This document shows positions 8,702 through 17,402 of a DNA stretch of 61,909 nucleotides, piece after piece. Position 1 is the stretch's first letter; every line of letters begins with the position of its first letter. The notes under the pieces were generated by a model, which was given only the letters and a program-made list of their open reading frames with translations, was not told the DNA's origin and searched no databases. The position numbers were made by a program, and so were the translations under genes. The DNA is from Bacillota bacterium (GTDB lineage: Bacteria; Bacillota_I; Bacilli_A; RF39; UBA660): the NCBI GenBank assembly GCA_015059195.1, contig SVAW01000005.1, forward strand, positions 1 to 61,909, given 5' to 3'.

Positions 8702-9160
8702 TCAATTTTGTAAAGTTTTTGTTAAAATTTTAGAATCAGGGGCCTCACTCAATCTATTTTTCACTGCATCTATAGGGTAATTATAATATTCATGTAACCT
8801 TAATATAAAAGGATTTTCCAACAATTCAAGCATAAATACTTCAAATCCAAATTGAATCTTTAACAACTGCATTACAGCTTGAAATTCTCGTTCATATATA
8901 TTAATTGATTGACTATCCTTTAATTTAGTAATTTCAATCACTAACTCTAAATCCCCATAAAATTCGCTTAACATTCTGTTAATTCTATTATCTGTACTTC
9001 TTATTCCTAAAAATAAAGATAACATTTTTTTCTCTTCTAAACTCACAACTCGCTCATCTAATTTTAAAATCATTGCCCTAATTGTCGCAAAAACCTCGGT
9101 AGATTTATAAATAACTGATGATAATTCAATATCATCAGCACAATAATTTATTTTTTCCAT
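8702..9160 (-). CDS. hypothetical protein, 152 aa
   Basis: No family is recognised. The protein is predicted almost entirely alpha-helical and acidic, without signal peptide or membrane segment (for example LDERVVSLEEKKMLSLFLGI and LELVIEITKL). It precedes the 203-residue unknown gene by 48 bp on the same strand and has an RBS of the GAAAGGAAAAG type. The pair may work together, but nothing in either sequence indicates how. Confidence 0.7.
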   Translation of the reverse strand: MEKINYCADDIELSSVIYKSTEVFATIRAMILKLDERVVSLEEKKMLSLFLGIRSTDNRINRMLSEFYGDLELVIEITKLKDSQSINIYEREFQAVMQLLKIQFGFEVFMLELLENPFILRLHEYYNYPIDAVKNRLSEAPDSKILTKTLQN

Positions 9161-9241
9161 ACTTTTCCTTTCTCGATAACATTATGCATAAAGTAATACT
9201 ATTATTACACAAAAATATGTCGAATAAAGTCGAATTATGAA

Positions 9242-10474
9242 TTATAATAATTTTTTATTAACTCCTTTTTCTATTCTCTTTTTATCATCAACATTTATAA
9301 GTGACGCCTTCCTTACAATATTACTACCAAATTTGTCTTTTAGTTTATCTACCATTTTATCTAAGTTCTCATTATTATCATGCACCTTTATATCATCAAA
9401 CAAAGATACCTGTATTTCCACCTTATCAACTAAATTATTTAAACGCAATCCAATTAATCTAATTGGTTCCAATTCATCAAACTCATCTAAAACATCTTTT
9501 GCTATCTGATAAATTTCATCAGTTACATTAGTGGCATTTTTTAATTTTCTTTGTCTAGAAATACGTTTAAAGTATTTGTCTTTTAAAATTACTGCCACTA
9601 CAAATGCATAACGATTAGTGCCTCTAAGTCTTCTTGCTACTTTATCCGCTAAATATAATAAATGTTGCTCAAGTTCTTGTTTAGATGAAACATCATGGTC
9701 TAAAGTAATTTCATTGCCTATTCCTTTTAACTCTTCCGATTCACTAATTACTAAAGAATTATCAATTCCTTTCGCACTGTTAATCATTACCATAGCTTGA
9801 TTTTTAAAATATTTATATAAAAAATATGGATCAGAGTTTGCTAAATCACCAATCGTTTTAATTCCTAATTCATATAATTTCTTAGCACTCATTTTACCAA
9901 TACCAAATAATTCACCCACATCTAAGCCATGCATTTTATTTTCTACTTCATATGAATACAGTGTATGAATTTTATTTGGTTTTTCAAAATCAGATGCCAT
10001 CTTCGCGCATAATTTGTTATTAGCTATTCCAACATTTACAGTAAATCCTAGAGTGTCAAAAATTTCCTTCTGCAATTTTTTAGCAAACTCTATTTCATCG
10101 CCATATAAATTTTTTACACCAGTATATTCTAAATAACATTCATCTACAGAAGCAACTTCAATATCCGGTGAATATTTACTTAAGAGTTTAAATAGCTTAT
10201 TAGACATTTCCACATAAAATTGATAATTTGGTGGGTAACTTTTTAAAGCCGGACATTTTTTACGAGCACTAAATAAAGTTTCACCTGTATATACTCCCAT
10301 TTTTTTAGCAGCTGTAGATTTTGCTAAAACTATTCCTGTTCTCTTTCTTTCATCTCCACCAATTACTGCATAACTATTACGAATATCATACTTATACCCA
10401 CGATTTAATAAATCAATAGCAGTCCAAGATAAAAAAGCATTATTAACATCTATATGCATAACTATTCTATCCAT
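9242..10474 (-). CDS. dinB: Y-family DNA polymerase IV
   Basis: This error-prone polymerase extends past DNA lesions. The first metal-binding Asp is in MHIDVNNAF (near residue 9) and the second acidic pair is in SVDECYLEY (near 110). The helix-hairpin-helix region (LFGIGKMSAKKLYELGI) and little-finger domain follow. At 410 residues it is normal for Firmicute DinB. It is expressed alone: the promoter lies upstream and the ZIP gene ends 58 bp before it. The promoter spacer contains the LexA-like 14-mer shared with recG, so SOS induction is likely. Confidence 0.95.
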   Translation of the reverse strand: MDRIVMHIDVNNAFLSWTAIDLLNRGYKYDIRNSYAVIGGDERKRTGIVLAKSTAAKKMGVYTGETLFSARKKCPALKSYPPNYQFYVEMSNKLFKLLSKYSPDIEVASVDECYLEYTGVKNLYGDEIEFAKKLQKEIFDTLGFTVNVGIANNKLCAKMASDFEKPNKIHTLYSYEVENKMHGLDVGELFGIGKMSAKKLYELGIKTIGDLANSDPYFLYKYFKNQAMVMINSAKGIDNSLVISESEELKGIGNEITLDHDVSSKQELEQHLLYLADKVARRLRGTNRYAFVVAVILKDKYFKRISRQRKLKNATNVTDEIYQIAKDVLDEFDELEPIRLIGLRLNNLVDKVEIQVSLFDDIKVHDNNENLDKMVDKLKDKFGSNIVRKASLINVDDKKRIEKGVNKKLL

Positions 10475-10490
10475 AATATCACCTAAGACA

Positions 10491-10519
10491 ATTATAATAC
10501 ATTTGTTCGTTTTAGTAAA
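10491..10519 (-). promoter_or_regulatory. dinB promoter with LexA-like box
   Basis: TTTACT (10519-10514), 17-bp spacer, TATAAT (10496-10491). CGAACAAATGTATT (10509-10496) lies between the two elements and overlaps the first base of the -10. It is identical to the box in the recG promoter. Confidence 0.75.
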
Positions 10520-10531
10520 TTAAAAAAAGAA

Positions 10532-11284
10532 TTATATTGTTAAGCTAATTAACATAATTATAATTCCTAAAATAATAATTCCAACACTAAATTTTTTATT
10601 ATCAATTTCTTTAATTTGTGGTAATAATTCAAAAATCGAAATATGAACTAACATTCCTAATGTTATCGCTAACAAGATTCCTTCAAATAGTTCACTCATT
10701 ACATATCCACTACAAAGATATGTAAGTAATGCACCAATAAAAGTTGATAAAGAAATTAATACACTAATTAATATTGTTTTTAATTTACTATTGGTCTTCT
10801 TATAAAAAGTTGAAGCAATTACCATGCCTATTGGAATATTATGTATTCCAATAGCTAGTCCCATCATAACACCAGAACTTAAAGACATTACTAATGTACT
10901 ATATAAAGTAATACCTTCAATAATATTATGAATCACTAATGCTATCGAAGAGATAATTCCAATGTGAAACAAGTTTAATTTGTGTTCCTTATCGTTTTTA
11001 TGGTCATGTTCATGATCTGGAACAAAATTATCTAATGTTCTCAATATAAATACTCCCACAACAACACATAATACTAACATTCCTATATTATAAGGTTTAT
11101 TAACATTTAATGTAATTAATTCATATGCTTCTGGCAAAAGTTCTAAGATGCCAAGAGATACCATTACTCCAAATGCTAAGCAAACAGATGCATCAATAAC
11201 TTTTTTATTATTTTTAGATAAAATCACTAATAATGCTCCTGCGACAGTAAATAATCCTACTAATAACGTAATAAATAATTTCAT
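10532..11284 (-). CDS. ZIP family metal transporter
   Basis: ZIP proteins carry zinc, iron or related divalent metals into the cytoplasm. The 250-residue protein has about eight hydrophobic segments. A variable His-rich cytoplasmic loop (DHEHDHKNDKEH, near 110) follows the third. The metal-site helices are HNIIEGITL and GIHNIPIGM, close to the canonical HNIPEG. The start at 11284 is preceded by AAAGAGG at 6 nt; a longer upstream reading frame overlaps the preceding terminator and is unlikely. Substrate cannot be decided from sequence; zinc is the usual default. Confidence 0.88.
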   Translation of the reverse strand: MKLFITLLVGLFTVAGALLVILSKNNKKVIDASVCLAFGVMVSLGILELLPEAYELITLNVNKPYNIGMLVLCVVVGVFILRTLDNFVPDHEHDHKNDKEHKLNLFHIGIISSIALVIHNIIEGITLYSTLVMSLSSGVMMGLAIGIHNIPIGMVIASTFYKKTNSKLKTILISVLISLSTFIGALLTYLCSGYVMSELFEGILLAITLGMLVHISIFELLPQIKEIDNKKFSVGIIILGIIIMLISLTI

Positions 11285-11315
11285 AATAACCTCTTTCCGA
11301 CAATCATTATAACAT

Positions 11316-11346
11316 CTAAAAAAAAGAAAAACAACCACATGGTTAT
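11316..11346 (-). terminator. terminator of the zinc-ribbon membrane protein gene
   Basis: AACCA and TGGTT pair closely and are followed on the minus strand by GTTTTTCTTTTTTTT, just after the stop codon. Confidence 0.65.
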
Positions 11347-11358
11347 TTTTCTTTACAA

Positions 11359-12732
11359 TTAGTATTCAGTATCTATATAATAGTCTTCCTCATAATAATC
11401 ATCACCATAAAGATTATCTTCATATCCAAATGATAAATCATTAAGTTGTTCGATCAATTTAATAACTCCAGGTTGTTCCATCAAAGACATTAATATTTGC
11501 GTGCTGTCTTCTTCTGTTAAAGAATACACATCTATATTATTACTAACATCTACATTTTTTAAATTAACATTATATTCATTTTCAACACCAAGTATTAATT
11601 CCATCATAGTTTCATCTTTAACATCTTTGATTTCTAAATCAATCACAGTTTGTTTGTTTTTAGTAGTTAATGTAATTACTCCACTAAATTTATCTTCTTC
11701 ACCGATAAAGTCAAATTTAAATTGATTATTTGCTACTGAAGTAGCCGTTACAGTTTCGGATTTTGTAGCAAATTCAACTGCAACAACATCATTCACTAAA
11801 CCTTTAGTATAAACAGAAATTGTTAAATAATTATCCTTGTCATTTAATTCATCTAATATATCTTCAAGTTGTTCAATAACTTCTTGCTTAGTTATATTAG
11901 AAACATTTGCTGCACTTTCTAGAAAGTTATCATTTTCCTTTAAAATATTCAATATATCTTTAAGCATTTCTGAATTTACTACTAAACTGTTTTTAGCTAC
12001 CTTTACTTTTTCTGCCCCAACAACTATTTCAGTATTTGATTTTTCAAAATACTCACTTTTTAAAGATTTTGTAATTGCATTTTTTACCTCTAAAAATAAT
12101 GTCTTCTGTGAATCAGTATCACCAGCATTATCATATATACTATCTGTGTTTTCTAAATCTACACTAATATATTTATCATATAACCCGTCTAATAGTACAT
12201 ATCCTTTATTGTTTTTTAAATAAACATCTGCATCCAAAAGCTTGCCATTATCATATTTAGTATTAAAACTTACTAAAGACGTTTTTCCTTTATAATCTAT
12301 TTCATAACCAATATTAATGAACATGTCATTAAGTAAGCTTTGAATCGTCTCTTCATCGCTTACTTCAGGAAATTTCACTTCTATCGATAGAGAACCTTTT
12401 ATAGTATCAAAAGTTACTATAGAATTTTCCAAAGTAGCAAATACTTGATTAAATGTTTTTGTTAAAATCATTTTAGGACTTCTAAGAAAGTAAAAAGCTC
12501 CGCCTATAACTATAACAAGTAACGCGACTATAATTATAATTATTAATGCCACCTTGCTTTTGGGCTTCTCTGATTCATACTCTTTATTGAACATTGCAAC
12601 TCCGTCAGATACATTCTGTGATTCGATTACAGGAGTAACAACAACTTGTTCTGCCACTTCAATATTTTTCCCGCAAGAACTGCAAACTTGACTACCATTT
12701 GTTACCTCAACACCACAATTTTTACATTTCAT
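11359..12732 (-). CDS. zinc-ribbon, single-span membrane protein
   Basis: The N-terminus is a zinc ribbon (MKCKNCGVEVTNGSQVCSSC: two CxxC pairs). A linker and one strong transmembrane helix near residues 62-87 (VALIIIIIVALLVIVIGGAF) follow. About 370 polar, acidic, beta-rich residues then lie outside the cell, ending in a Tyr/Asp/Glu-rich tail. Similar zinc_ribbon-TM-ectodomain proteins are common in low-GC Gram-positives but have no fixed function. The gene stands alone with its own RBS and terminator. Confidence 0.8.
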   Translation of the reverse strand: MKCKNCGVEVTNGSQVCSSCGKNIEVAEQVVVTPVIESQNVSDGVAMFNKEYESEKPKSKVALIIIIIVALLVIVIGGAFYFLRSPKMILTKTFNQVFATLENSIVTFDTIKGSLSIEVKFPEVSDEETIQSLLNDMFINIGYEIDYKGKTSLVSFNTKYDNGKLLDADVYLKNNKGYVLLDGLYDKYISVDLENTDSIYDNAGDTDSQKTLFLEVKNAITKSLKSEYFEKSNTEIVVGAEKVKVAKNSLVVNSEMLKDILNILKENDNFLESAANVSNITKQEVIEQLEDILDELNDKDNYLTISVYTKGLVNDVVAVEFATKSETVTATSVANNQFKFDFIGEEDKFSGVITLTTKNKQTVIDLEIKDVKDETMMELILGVENEYNVNLKNVDVSNNIDVYSLTEEDSTQILMSLMEQPGVIKLIEQLNDLSFGYEDNLYGDDYYEEDYYIDTEY

Positions 12733-12793
12733 AATTCCAACTCCTAACTACATATATCTCACTTAAATTGTAACATATTTATATTTTAATTGC

Positions 12794-12827
12794 CACAAAA
12801 AAATAACAATCTAAAGATTGTTATTTA
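12794..12827 (-). terminator. terminator of the carrier gene
   Basis: AATAACAATC and GATTGTTATT pair around TTTA, followed by T7, directly at the stop codon. Confidence 0.85.
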
Positions 12828-14302
12828 ATGATTGCTAAGGCAATTAAAGCAAATAATAGTGTAACAACTAAAATCCCTACCAAGAATTTCCAAATATATT
12901 TTACCCATTCTTTATAAGAAATGTTCATATATTTTAATCCAGCTATTAAAGTGATACTTACTGGTAAAATCATCATAGCAATTCCATACATAGCACTTAA
13001 CACTAATGTGATAACTGGAGTAAGTACTGCATCATAACTTCCTAAAACTCCATAAATGCCATTAACTAAATATGGAAAATCGTTAAAGAAGAAACTACTA
13101 ACTAAACCTATTAAAGATAACACTATTACATTAAATCCTTCAACCATACCAGTTAAAAAGTTAACAATAGTTGCACTAATATTAGATGAATTATTAACCA
13201 TAACTGCAAAAATCACTGATGCTAACATTACATATATTGCTGGTAGAACCATTTCTTTAGCGCCTTTTACAAATCCATCTACAAATTCATCAAATTTATT
13301 TCCATAAACCCAACCAATTAATACAGTTACAATTAATATAATAGCAGTTAAATCATAATTTCCAAAATAACCAATTTCAGGCAGTGAACCAAATATTTTA
13401 GCAAATATTTTTATTCCACCAACTTCAAAATCCATAATTGCACTATGAATGCTATTGAATAACTCTACTCCAAAAGTATGATACCAATTGAACATACCAA
13501 CTAATATAAGTACTGCAAAGAATCCTAAAATTATTGCTAACGGAATAATGCTTTTGTTTTCTTCTTTTAAATTGTATAAAGGAATTTCTACTTTTTTTAC
13601 CTCTTCCTTCTTTTCCAACGCCTTCACATCGTCTTTTTTCTTTTTACTACGTTTTGGCTTTTCAACAATCACTTCATTTTGAATACATTTTTTATTTCTT
13701 TTAACCACAAACAATGTATATAAAGTTGTTACTACAGCAAAGAAGATTACTTTAAACAGTATCCCCTTGTTAACATCTATACTCATGAAACTTTTAAATA
13801 CTACTGAAGTTCCATAAGTTGATCCAATAATTCCAACTAAAATTGCGCCTACTGTGGCTGCTAGCGCTGTTAACTTATCATACCCTAATGTCATTAATAT
13901 TGCTATTGCAAACGGTACAAATATAAATAAAGCTAATTGAGAACCTACAATAGAACTTAATAACGCGAATAAAACTATTGTTAAAACCAAAAATAATGTT
14001 TTCTTATTTTCATACTTTTTCGCAACTCCATCTATTAATTTGGAATATGCTCCTGTTTTATTTAACACACCATAAAATCCTCCAATAGTTAAAAATAAAA
14101 CTAGATATTGAGCAAAAATTCCAAAACTATAAGTTGGATTAATAAATAACCCATATAATCCTACTGGGGCAGTTTCTCCACCAGTAAAAGTCTTTCCATT
14201 ATAATAACCTGTTGGAACAATCATAGTTAATCCTGCAAAAATTAAAAATGTGATTCCTAATACTTTTAATAGCCCATACTTACTATTTTTTTCTTTATTC
14301 AT
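12821..14302 (-). CDS. DcuC/YfcC-type carrier membrane protein
   Basis: This 493-residue protein has about 12 hydrophobic helices with a long basic cytoplasmic loop in the middle (KPKRSKKKKDDVKALEKKEE, residues ~210-235). The fold and motifs such as IVGSQLALFIFVPFAI and IGSTYGTSVV match the C4-dicarboxylate anaerobic carrier-like (DcuC/YfcC) superfamily, which includes dicarboxylate, amino-acid and arginine/ornithine carriers. The substrate cannot be told. The start at 14302 is preceded by GGAGG; an extended -10 (TGCTATAAT) lies 20-30 bp further up. Confidence 0.75.
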   Translation of the reverse strand: MNKEKNSKYGLLKVLGITFLIFAGLTMIVPTGYYNGKTFTGGETAPVGLYGLFINPTYSFGIFAQYLVLFLTIGGFYGVLNKTGAYSKLIDGVAKKYENKKTLFLVLTIVLFALLSSIVGSQLALFIFVPFAIAILMTLGYDKLTALAATVGAILVGIIGSTYGTSVVFKSFMSIDVNKGILFKVIFFAVVTTLYTLFVVKRNKKCIQNEVIVEKPKRSKKKKDDVKALEKKEEVKKVEIPLYNLKEENKSIIPLAIILGFFAVLILVGMFNWYHTFGVELFNSIHSAIMDFEVGGIKIFAKIFGSLPEIGYFGNYDLTAIILIVTVLIGWVYGNKFDEFVDGFVKGAKEMVLPAIYVMLASVIFAVMVNNSSNISATIVNFLTGMVEGFNVIVLSLIGLVSSFFFNDFPYLVNGIYGVLGSYDAVLTPVITLVLSAMYGIAMMILPVSITLIAGLKYMNISYKEWVKYIWKFLVGILVVTLLFALIALAIIK

Positions 14303-14386
14303 TCTATTACCTCCATAGTAATTATAGCACTTATAAAACCACAATTAAAGTTTTTTTGTTATATTTAATAACTTTTTATCGACAAC

Positions 14387-14420
14387 AAAAAAGATTTTAG
14401 CTTTCTATCTAAAATCTTTT
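14387..14420 (-). terminator. terminator after pilin-like gene 1
   Basis: AAAGATTTTAG and CTAAAATCTTT pair around a short loop and run into T6 on the minus strand. Confidence 0.85.
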
Positions 14421-14425
14421 ACATT

Positions 14426-15337
14426 TTATATACCTAAAGTTATAATAGGGCGAACACCATAACTATCATCTAAATTAACACTATCCATATACATACTACC
14501 ACTGCAATCTACAATCCATGCAGCATCACTACCATCAGGTGTAGATGTCCAATATCCTGCTTCACAGCTGCCACCCCAATCATATAACCATTCATGAGTT
14601 AATTGTGTATCCATAGTATATGAATTATCATCTAAGCCTTCTGCTACTGCTATTTGATTCGCACTTGGTATTCCTATTTGACTTCTATCTAATTTTGCCC
14701 AAACTTCTGAGATTTCGTCTAATTTTGTATTTAACCCATTAGCGTCACACGAATTATCATTTCCACTTGTACACCATGCTAATGTGTTTAAATCATAGTT
14801 CCCTATTAGCATTAATGTTGCTGGTTTGCTTGCTGTTCCTGCTTCTAATACATAAAAGCTTCTCGTCTCTTTTCCTAAGTTACATCGGTATTCTGCTCCT
14901 GCAACATTTGGAGTTGATGATTGTAAACTACATACATCTAATAGTTTGGCTAATTCTTTAATAGATGCTACTCCATCCTCATATACTACTGTATAATCTC
15001 CTACTTTTATTGAAGTATTTTCTTTAACCACTTGTCCATTTTCTATTTTGATGCTTCCCCCATTTGGTTTTGTTCCACTCAACTCTACAGTTCCAAATTC
15101 AAGATTTCCGTTTTCATCAATTTCATATGTTCCATCTTCTACTGGTTCTCCATCTAATCTCTTTGTTGCGATTAATGTTTCTACTGCTTTAACGTAGTTA
15201 TCTGCACTTCTTTCTGCTGCTCCTTTTTGTGCATTACTAATTACATTCATTACTATTGGTGTTGCGATTAGTGCTATTATTGCTAGTACTACTATTACCG
15301 CTAGTAATTCAATTAGTGTAAATCCTTTTTTCTTCAT
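14426..15337 (-). CDS. type IV prepilin-like surface protein, copy 1
   Basis: The protein begins MKKKGFTLIELLAVIVV, a class III prepilin signal with cleavage expected at G/F and Glu at +5, followed by the long hydrophobic helix. Residues ~35-75 are an invariant stalk shared with copies 2 and 3. The C-terminal ~170 residues carry WLYDW, GYWTSTP and YGVRPIITL, a pattern like DUF6273 / C-type-lectin-like modules (inference). Four paired-looking cysteines suggest an extracellular domain. The 303-residue start at 15337 has GGAGG at 8 nt; an in-frame upstream ATG lies inside the leader terminator. The leader ORF is in the closed frame (G9), so this copy is predicted OFF. Confidence 0.88.
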   Translation of the reverse strand: MKKKGFTLIELLAVIVVLAIIALIATPIVMNVISNAQKGAAERSADNYVKAVETLIATKRLDGEPVEDGTYEIDENGNLEFGTVELSGTKPNGGSIKIENGQVVKENTSIKVGDYTVVYEDGVASIKELAKLLDVCSLQSSTPNVAGAEYRCNLGKETRSFYVLEAGTASKPATLMLIGNYDLNTLAWCTSGNDNSCDANGLNTKLDEISEVWAKLDRSQIGIPSANQIAVAEGLDDNSYTMDTQLTHEWLYDWGGSCEAGYWTSTPDGSDAAWIVDCSGSMYMDSVNLDDSYGVRPIITLGI

Positions 15338-15370
15338 TCTTTTTCTCCTCCTATTCTTAACAAGGCATAC

Positions 15371-15425
15371 AAAAAAACACGAAAACAAATTTTAGAATGA
15401 TGGATTTTCTAAAATTGTTTCGTGT
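15371..15425 (-). terminator. leader terminator before pilin-like gene 1
   Basis: ACACGAAA (15425-15418) pairs with TTTCGTGT (15384-15377), enclosing a second paired block (ATTTTAGAA with TTCTAAAAT). T7 follows on the minus strand. It lies upstream of the pilin start, so it is an attenuator, and the same hairpin recurs at copies 2 and 3. Confidence 0.85.
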
Positions 15426-15456
15426 TTATTTATTTCTTTTATTATAGTATGGTTAC

Positions 15457-15513
15457 TTAAATACCCCCCCCCGGGTGGTTTGTTGAATTAAATTTTGTAC
15501 TTACTCTAACCAT
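15457..15513 (-). CDS. leader ORF of pilin-like gene 1 (closed frame, 18 aa)
   Basis: ATG at 15513 has AAGGAG at 9 nt. The peptide begins MVRVST, as in copy 2, and enters a run of nine G (15472-15464), giving Gly codons, then stops at TAA 15459-15457. One more G (or two fewer) would open the frame to a TAA at 15394-15392 inside the terminator hairpin. Conservation of both the ATG/RBS and the open frame with copy 2 supports a real, slippable leader ORF. Confidence 0.6.
   Translation of the reverse strand: MVRVSTKFNSTNHPGGGI
15464..15472 (-). repeat. homopolymer tract, G9 on the transcribed strand (copy 1)
   Basis: Nine consecutive C on the plus strand, followed by GGG. Runs of this length are otherwise absent from this AT-rich window. 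It is a slippage-prone tract inside the leader ORF. Confidence 0.9.
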
Positions 15514-15538
15514 ACTATCTTACTCCTTGTCTATTTTA

Positions 15539-15567
15539 ATTTTATAATTATTAGTTCATTTTGTCAA
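15539..15567 (-). promoter_or_regulatory. promoter of pilin-like gene 1 leader
   Basis: TTGACA (15567-15562), 17-bp spacer, TAAAAT (15544-15539). The -35 overlaps the stop codon of the upstream HerA-like gene. The same arrangement is seen at copy 2. Confidence 0.8.
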
Positions 15568-17345
15568 TTATTTTCTTTTCTACTTACAAACCAAACCTTG
15601 CTGATATCACAACTACTACTAGATGGGGATGGATCTGGCATGTCAAGTTTTACAAGTACCGGAACTTTAAAAGCATTACCAAATGCAATACAATTTCCAG
15701 GTTGTAAAATGCGCAGTCTTTTAACTATTTCGTTAGTGATATTTGGAACCATTTTTCTAATATAATCTACATCCAATGGATGTAACATCTTAAATATTAA
15801 GAAGTTATTACATTGTGATAATGAAGTTTCTGAAAGTTCTGATGGTCTTTGAGATATAAGCCCTAAAATGACTCCATACTTTCTTCCTTCTTTAGTAATA
15901 CGATCAAATATATTATAACCTAATAAGTTTATATCATTATCGTTTTGAACGTAACGGTGTGCTTCTTCTAGTACGATATGGAAAGGTAAGGTCGCACGTT
16001 TATCCAATTCTTTTGAATAATTAAATAACATTTTTGAATAAATTTTAGTTAATGTTTTTGCGAATCTGTCATCGACATAATTTATATTAAAGTTAATAAT
16101 TTGAGCTTTCTTACCGTTTGAAGCAGTAATTAAACTTCTAATATATTCTTCTCTAGTTACATATTTATCTACTTCAAAATATCTACTTTCATTACTATTA
16201 ACTAAAGAGTGAAGGCGCACCTTTAAAACATTTGTTTCATCGTAGACTTTATCACTTTTTAATATACCTTCTGAAATTAAAGCAAAATCAAACGCATCCT
16301 GCAATTCTTTTAATCCATATTTGAAAGTCCCATCTGGTAAATTAAGTTCTAGATTATCATCCAAAAAGCTCTCAATAAAATTAGTTAACAATTCCATTTC
16401 TCTAATTTTACCCGTTGCATCAATAAGTAAACATTGTTTTAATGGACGAGTATATCCCGGCTGGAATACTTGCGTTTCTAAATTTAAATCTTTGGTATTA
16501 TAGTGCGATAATACCGAAAACACTTGGTCTCTAATTTGTGGGGATGGTCTTCCACTAGATAAAATATCTAATATTGCACGAGCAATAATATCATTTTTAT
16601 GTTTAATAACAATTTCTTCTTCACGACCAAAAATAGTTACAAGTTTTAGTGCTTTTTCAATAATAGGAAGTTGGCCTGGTTTCTCGGCCCCTAGAAGAAT
16701 TGCGATATCATCAGTATCTAATAACCAAAGAGGAATTTTCACTATTTCTGTATCTGAAAAGTTAGTGTTTGTAGTATACGCTTTAAAATTTAACTCCGGC
16801 ACTTTTTTGCCAATGTCTTTAAATGCATCATGATATTCACCATAAGCATCAAAAATAAATATACTCGCGCGATAAGCAATGGCTTGTTGTTTTTCAAATA
16901 AATTTTGAAATATTCTTGCAACACTACATGACTTACCACTTCCAGTAGAACCAAATATAGCAAAATGGTTACTAAAAAATGCATTAATATCTACGCCTAT
17001 TTCAACACCCTCATATATTGGGCTATGCCCAATAAGTAATGCTTTATTTTCTTTGAAATTTTCAAGTCCAATAATCATTGGTATTTTTTCTTTAGAAATT
17101 AATTTTACAGTAGACGCAAATGATGGTTTTCTAATAACACCAAATACAAACTTATTATTGATAATTTCACCTAATAAATTAACATAAGCAATTCCATCTT
17201 TGATATCAACAATTTCACCAATAATTTTGTTATCTCCATTTTCCATAATAACATGAAGATTAATTAAAGAATCAAACTTATTTAAATCTATATTTAGTTT
17301 GATTAATACTGTATTCTCTTCTATTCCTATAATATTACCTAACAT
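15564..17345 (-). CDS. HerA-like (DUF87) ATPase, paralog 1
   Basis: HerA-type proteins are hexameric FtsK-superfamily DNA translocases. The 593-residue protein has the N-terminal HAS-barrel-like domain, Walker A GSTGSGKSCSVARIF near residue 136, an acidic Walker B-like IVLEEAHRYVQ near 460 and the ISQRPSELSETSLSQC sensor region near 500. The start at 17345 (MLGNIIG) has GGGTGAT 4 nt upstream and matches the start of paralog 2 at 32-34 kb. No NurA nuclease or SIR2 partner is adjacent, so a defence or recombination role is open. Its stop overlaps the pilin-1 promoter. Confidence 0.87.
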   Translation of the reverse strand: MLGNIIGIEENTVLIKLNIDLNKFDSLINLHVIMENGDNKIIGEIVDIKDGIAYVNLLGEIINNKFVFGVIRKPSFASTVKLISKEKIPMIIGLENFKENKALLIGHSPIYEGVEIGVDINAFFSNHFAIFGSTGSGKSCSVARIFQNLFEKQQAIAYRASIFIFDAYGEYHDAFKDIGKKVPELNFKAYTTNTNFSDTEIVKIPLWLLDTDDIAILLGAEKPGQLPIIEKALKLVTIFGREEEIVIKHKNDIIARAILDILSSGRPSPQIRDQVFSVLSHYNTKDLNLETQVFQPGYTRPLKQCLLIDATGKIREMELLTNFIESFLDDNLELNLPDGTFKYGLKELQDAFDFALISEGILKSDKVYDETNVLKVRLHSLVNSNESRYFEVDKYVTREEYIRSLITASNGKKAQIINFNINYVDDRFAKTLTKIYSKMLFNYSKELDKRATLPFHIVLEEAHRYVQNDNDINLLGYNIFDRITKEGRKYGVILGLISQRPSELSETSLSQCNNFLIFKMLHPLDVDYIRKMVPNITNEIVKRLRILQPGNCIAFGNAFKVPVLVKLDMPDPSPSSSSCDISKVWFVSRKENN

Positions 17346-17402
17346 TAATATCACCCTATTCTTGCTATTCTAATAATAACATCAAAACAATTAAAAAGCA
17401 AC

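Larger units (their letters stand above)
15444..15518 (-). repeat. 12-bp inverted repeat flanking the G tract, copy 1
   Basis: ATAGTATGGTTA (15518-15507) and TAACCATACTAT (15455-15444) are perfect complements 51 nt apart. The first arm contains the leader ATG. In RNA this stem would bury the leader start codon once the second arm is made. Confidence 0.8.

Noticed and set aside
14426..15337. Pilin C-terminal domain as target of a diversity-generating retroelement
   Set aside because: The YGVRPVITL-type domain recalls lectin-fold targets, but no reverse transcriptase, template repeat or A-biased variation is visible in the window.
15337..15388. 17-codon N-terminal extension of pilin-like gene 1
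   Set aside because: The extra codons lie in the leader terminator; copies 2 and 3 start at MKKKGFTLIE (copy 3 with MKKKGF too), which also has the GGAGG RBS.
15464..15472. C/G runs as assembly artefacts
   Set aside because: All three occur at the same place in homologous leaders of an AT-rich genome and inside a conserved reading frame. Exact lengths could still be off by one and should be checked in reads.
15444..15518. Inverted repeats as recombinase sites for an invertible promoter
   Set aside because: Inverting the ~75-bp segment would move the leader ATG and tract but not the promoter, which lies outside, and no invertase gene is in the window. All visible copies have the same orientation. 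A role in RNA folding fits better.
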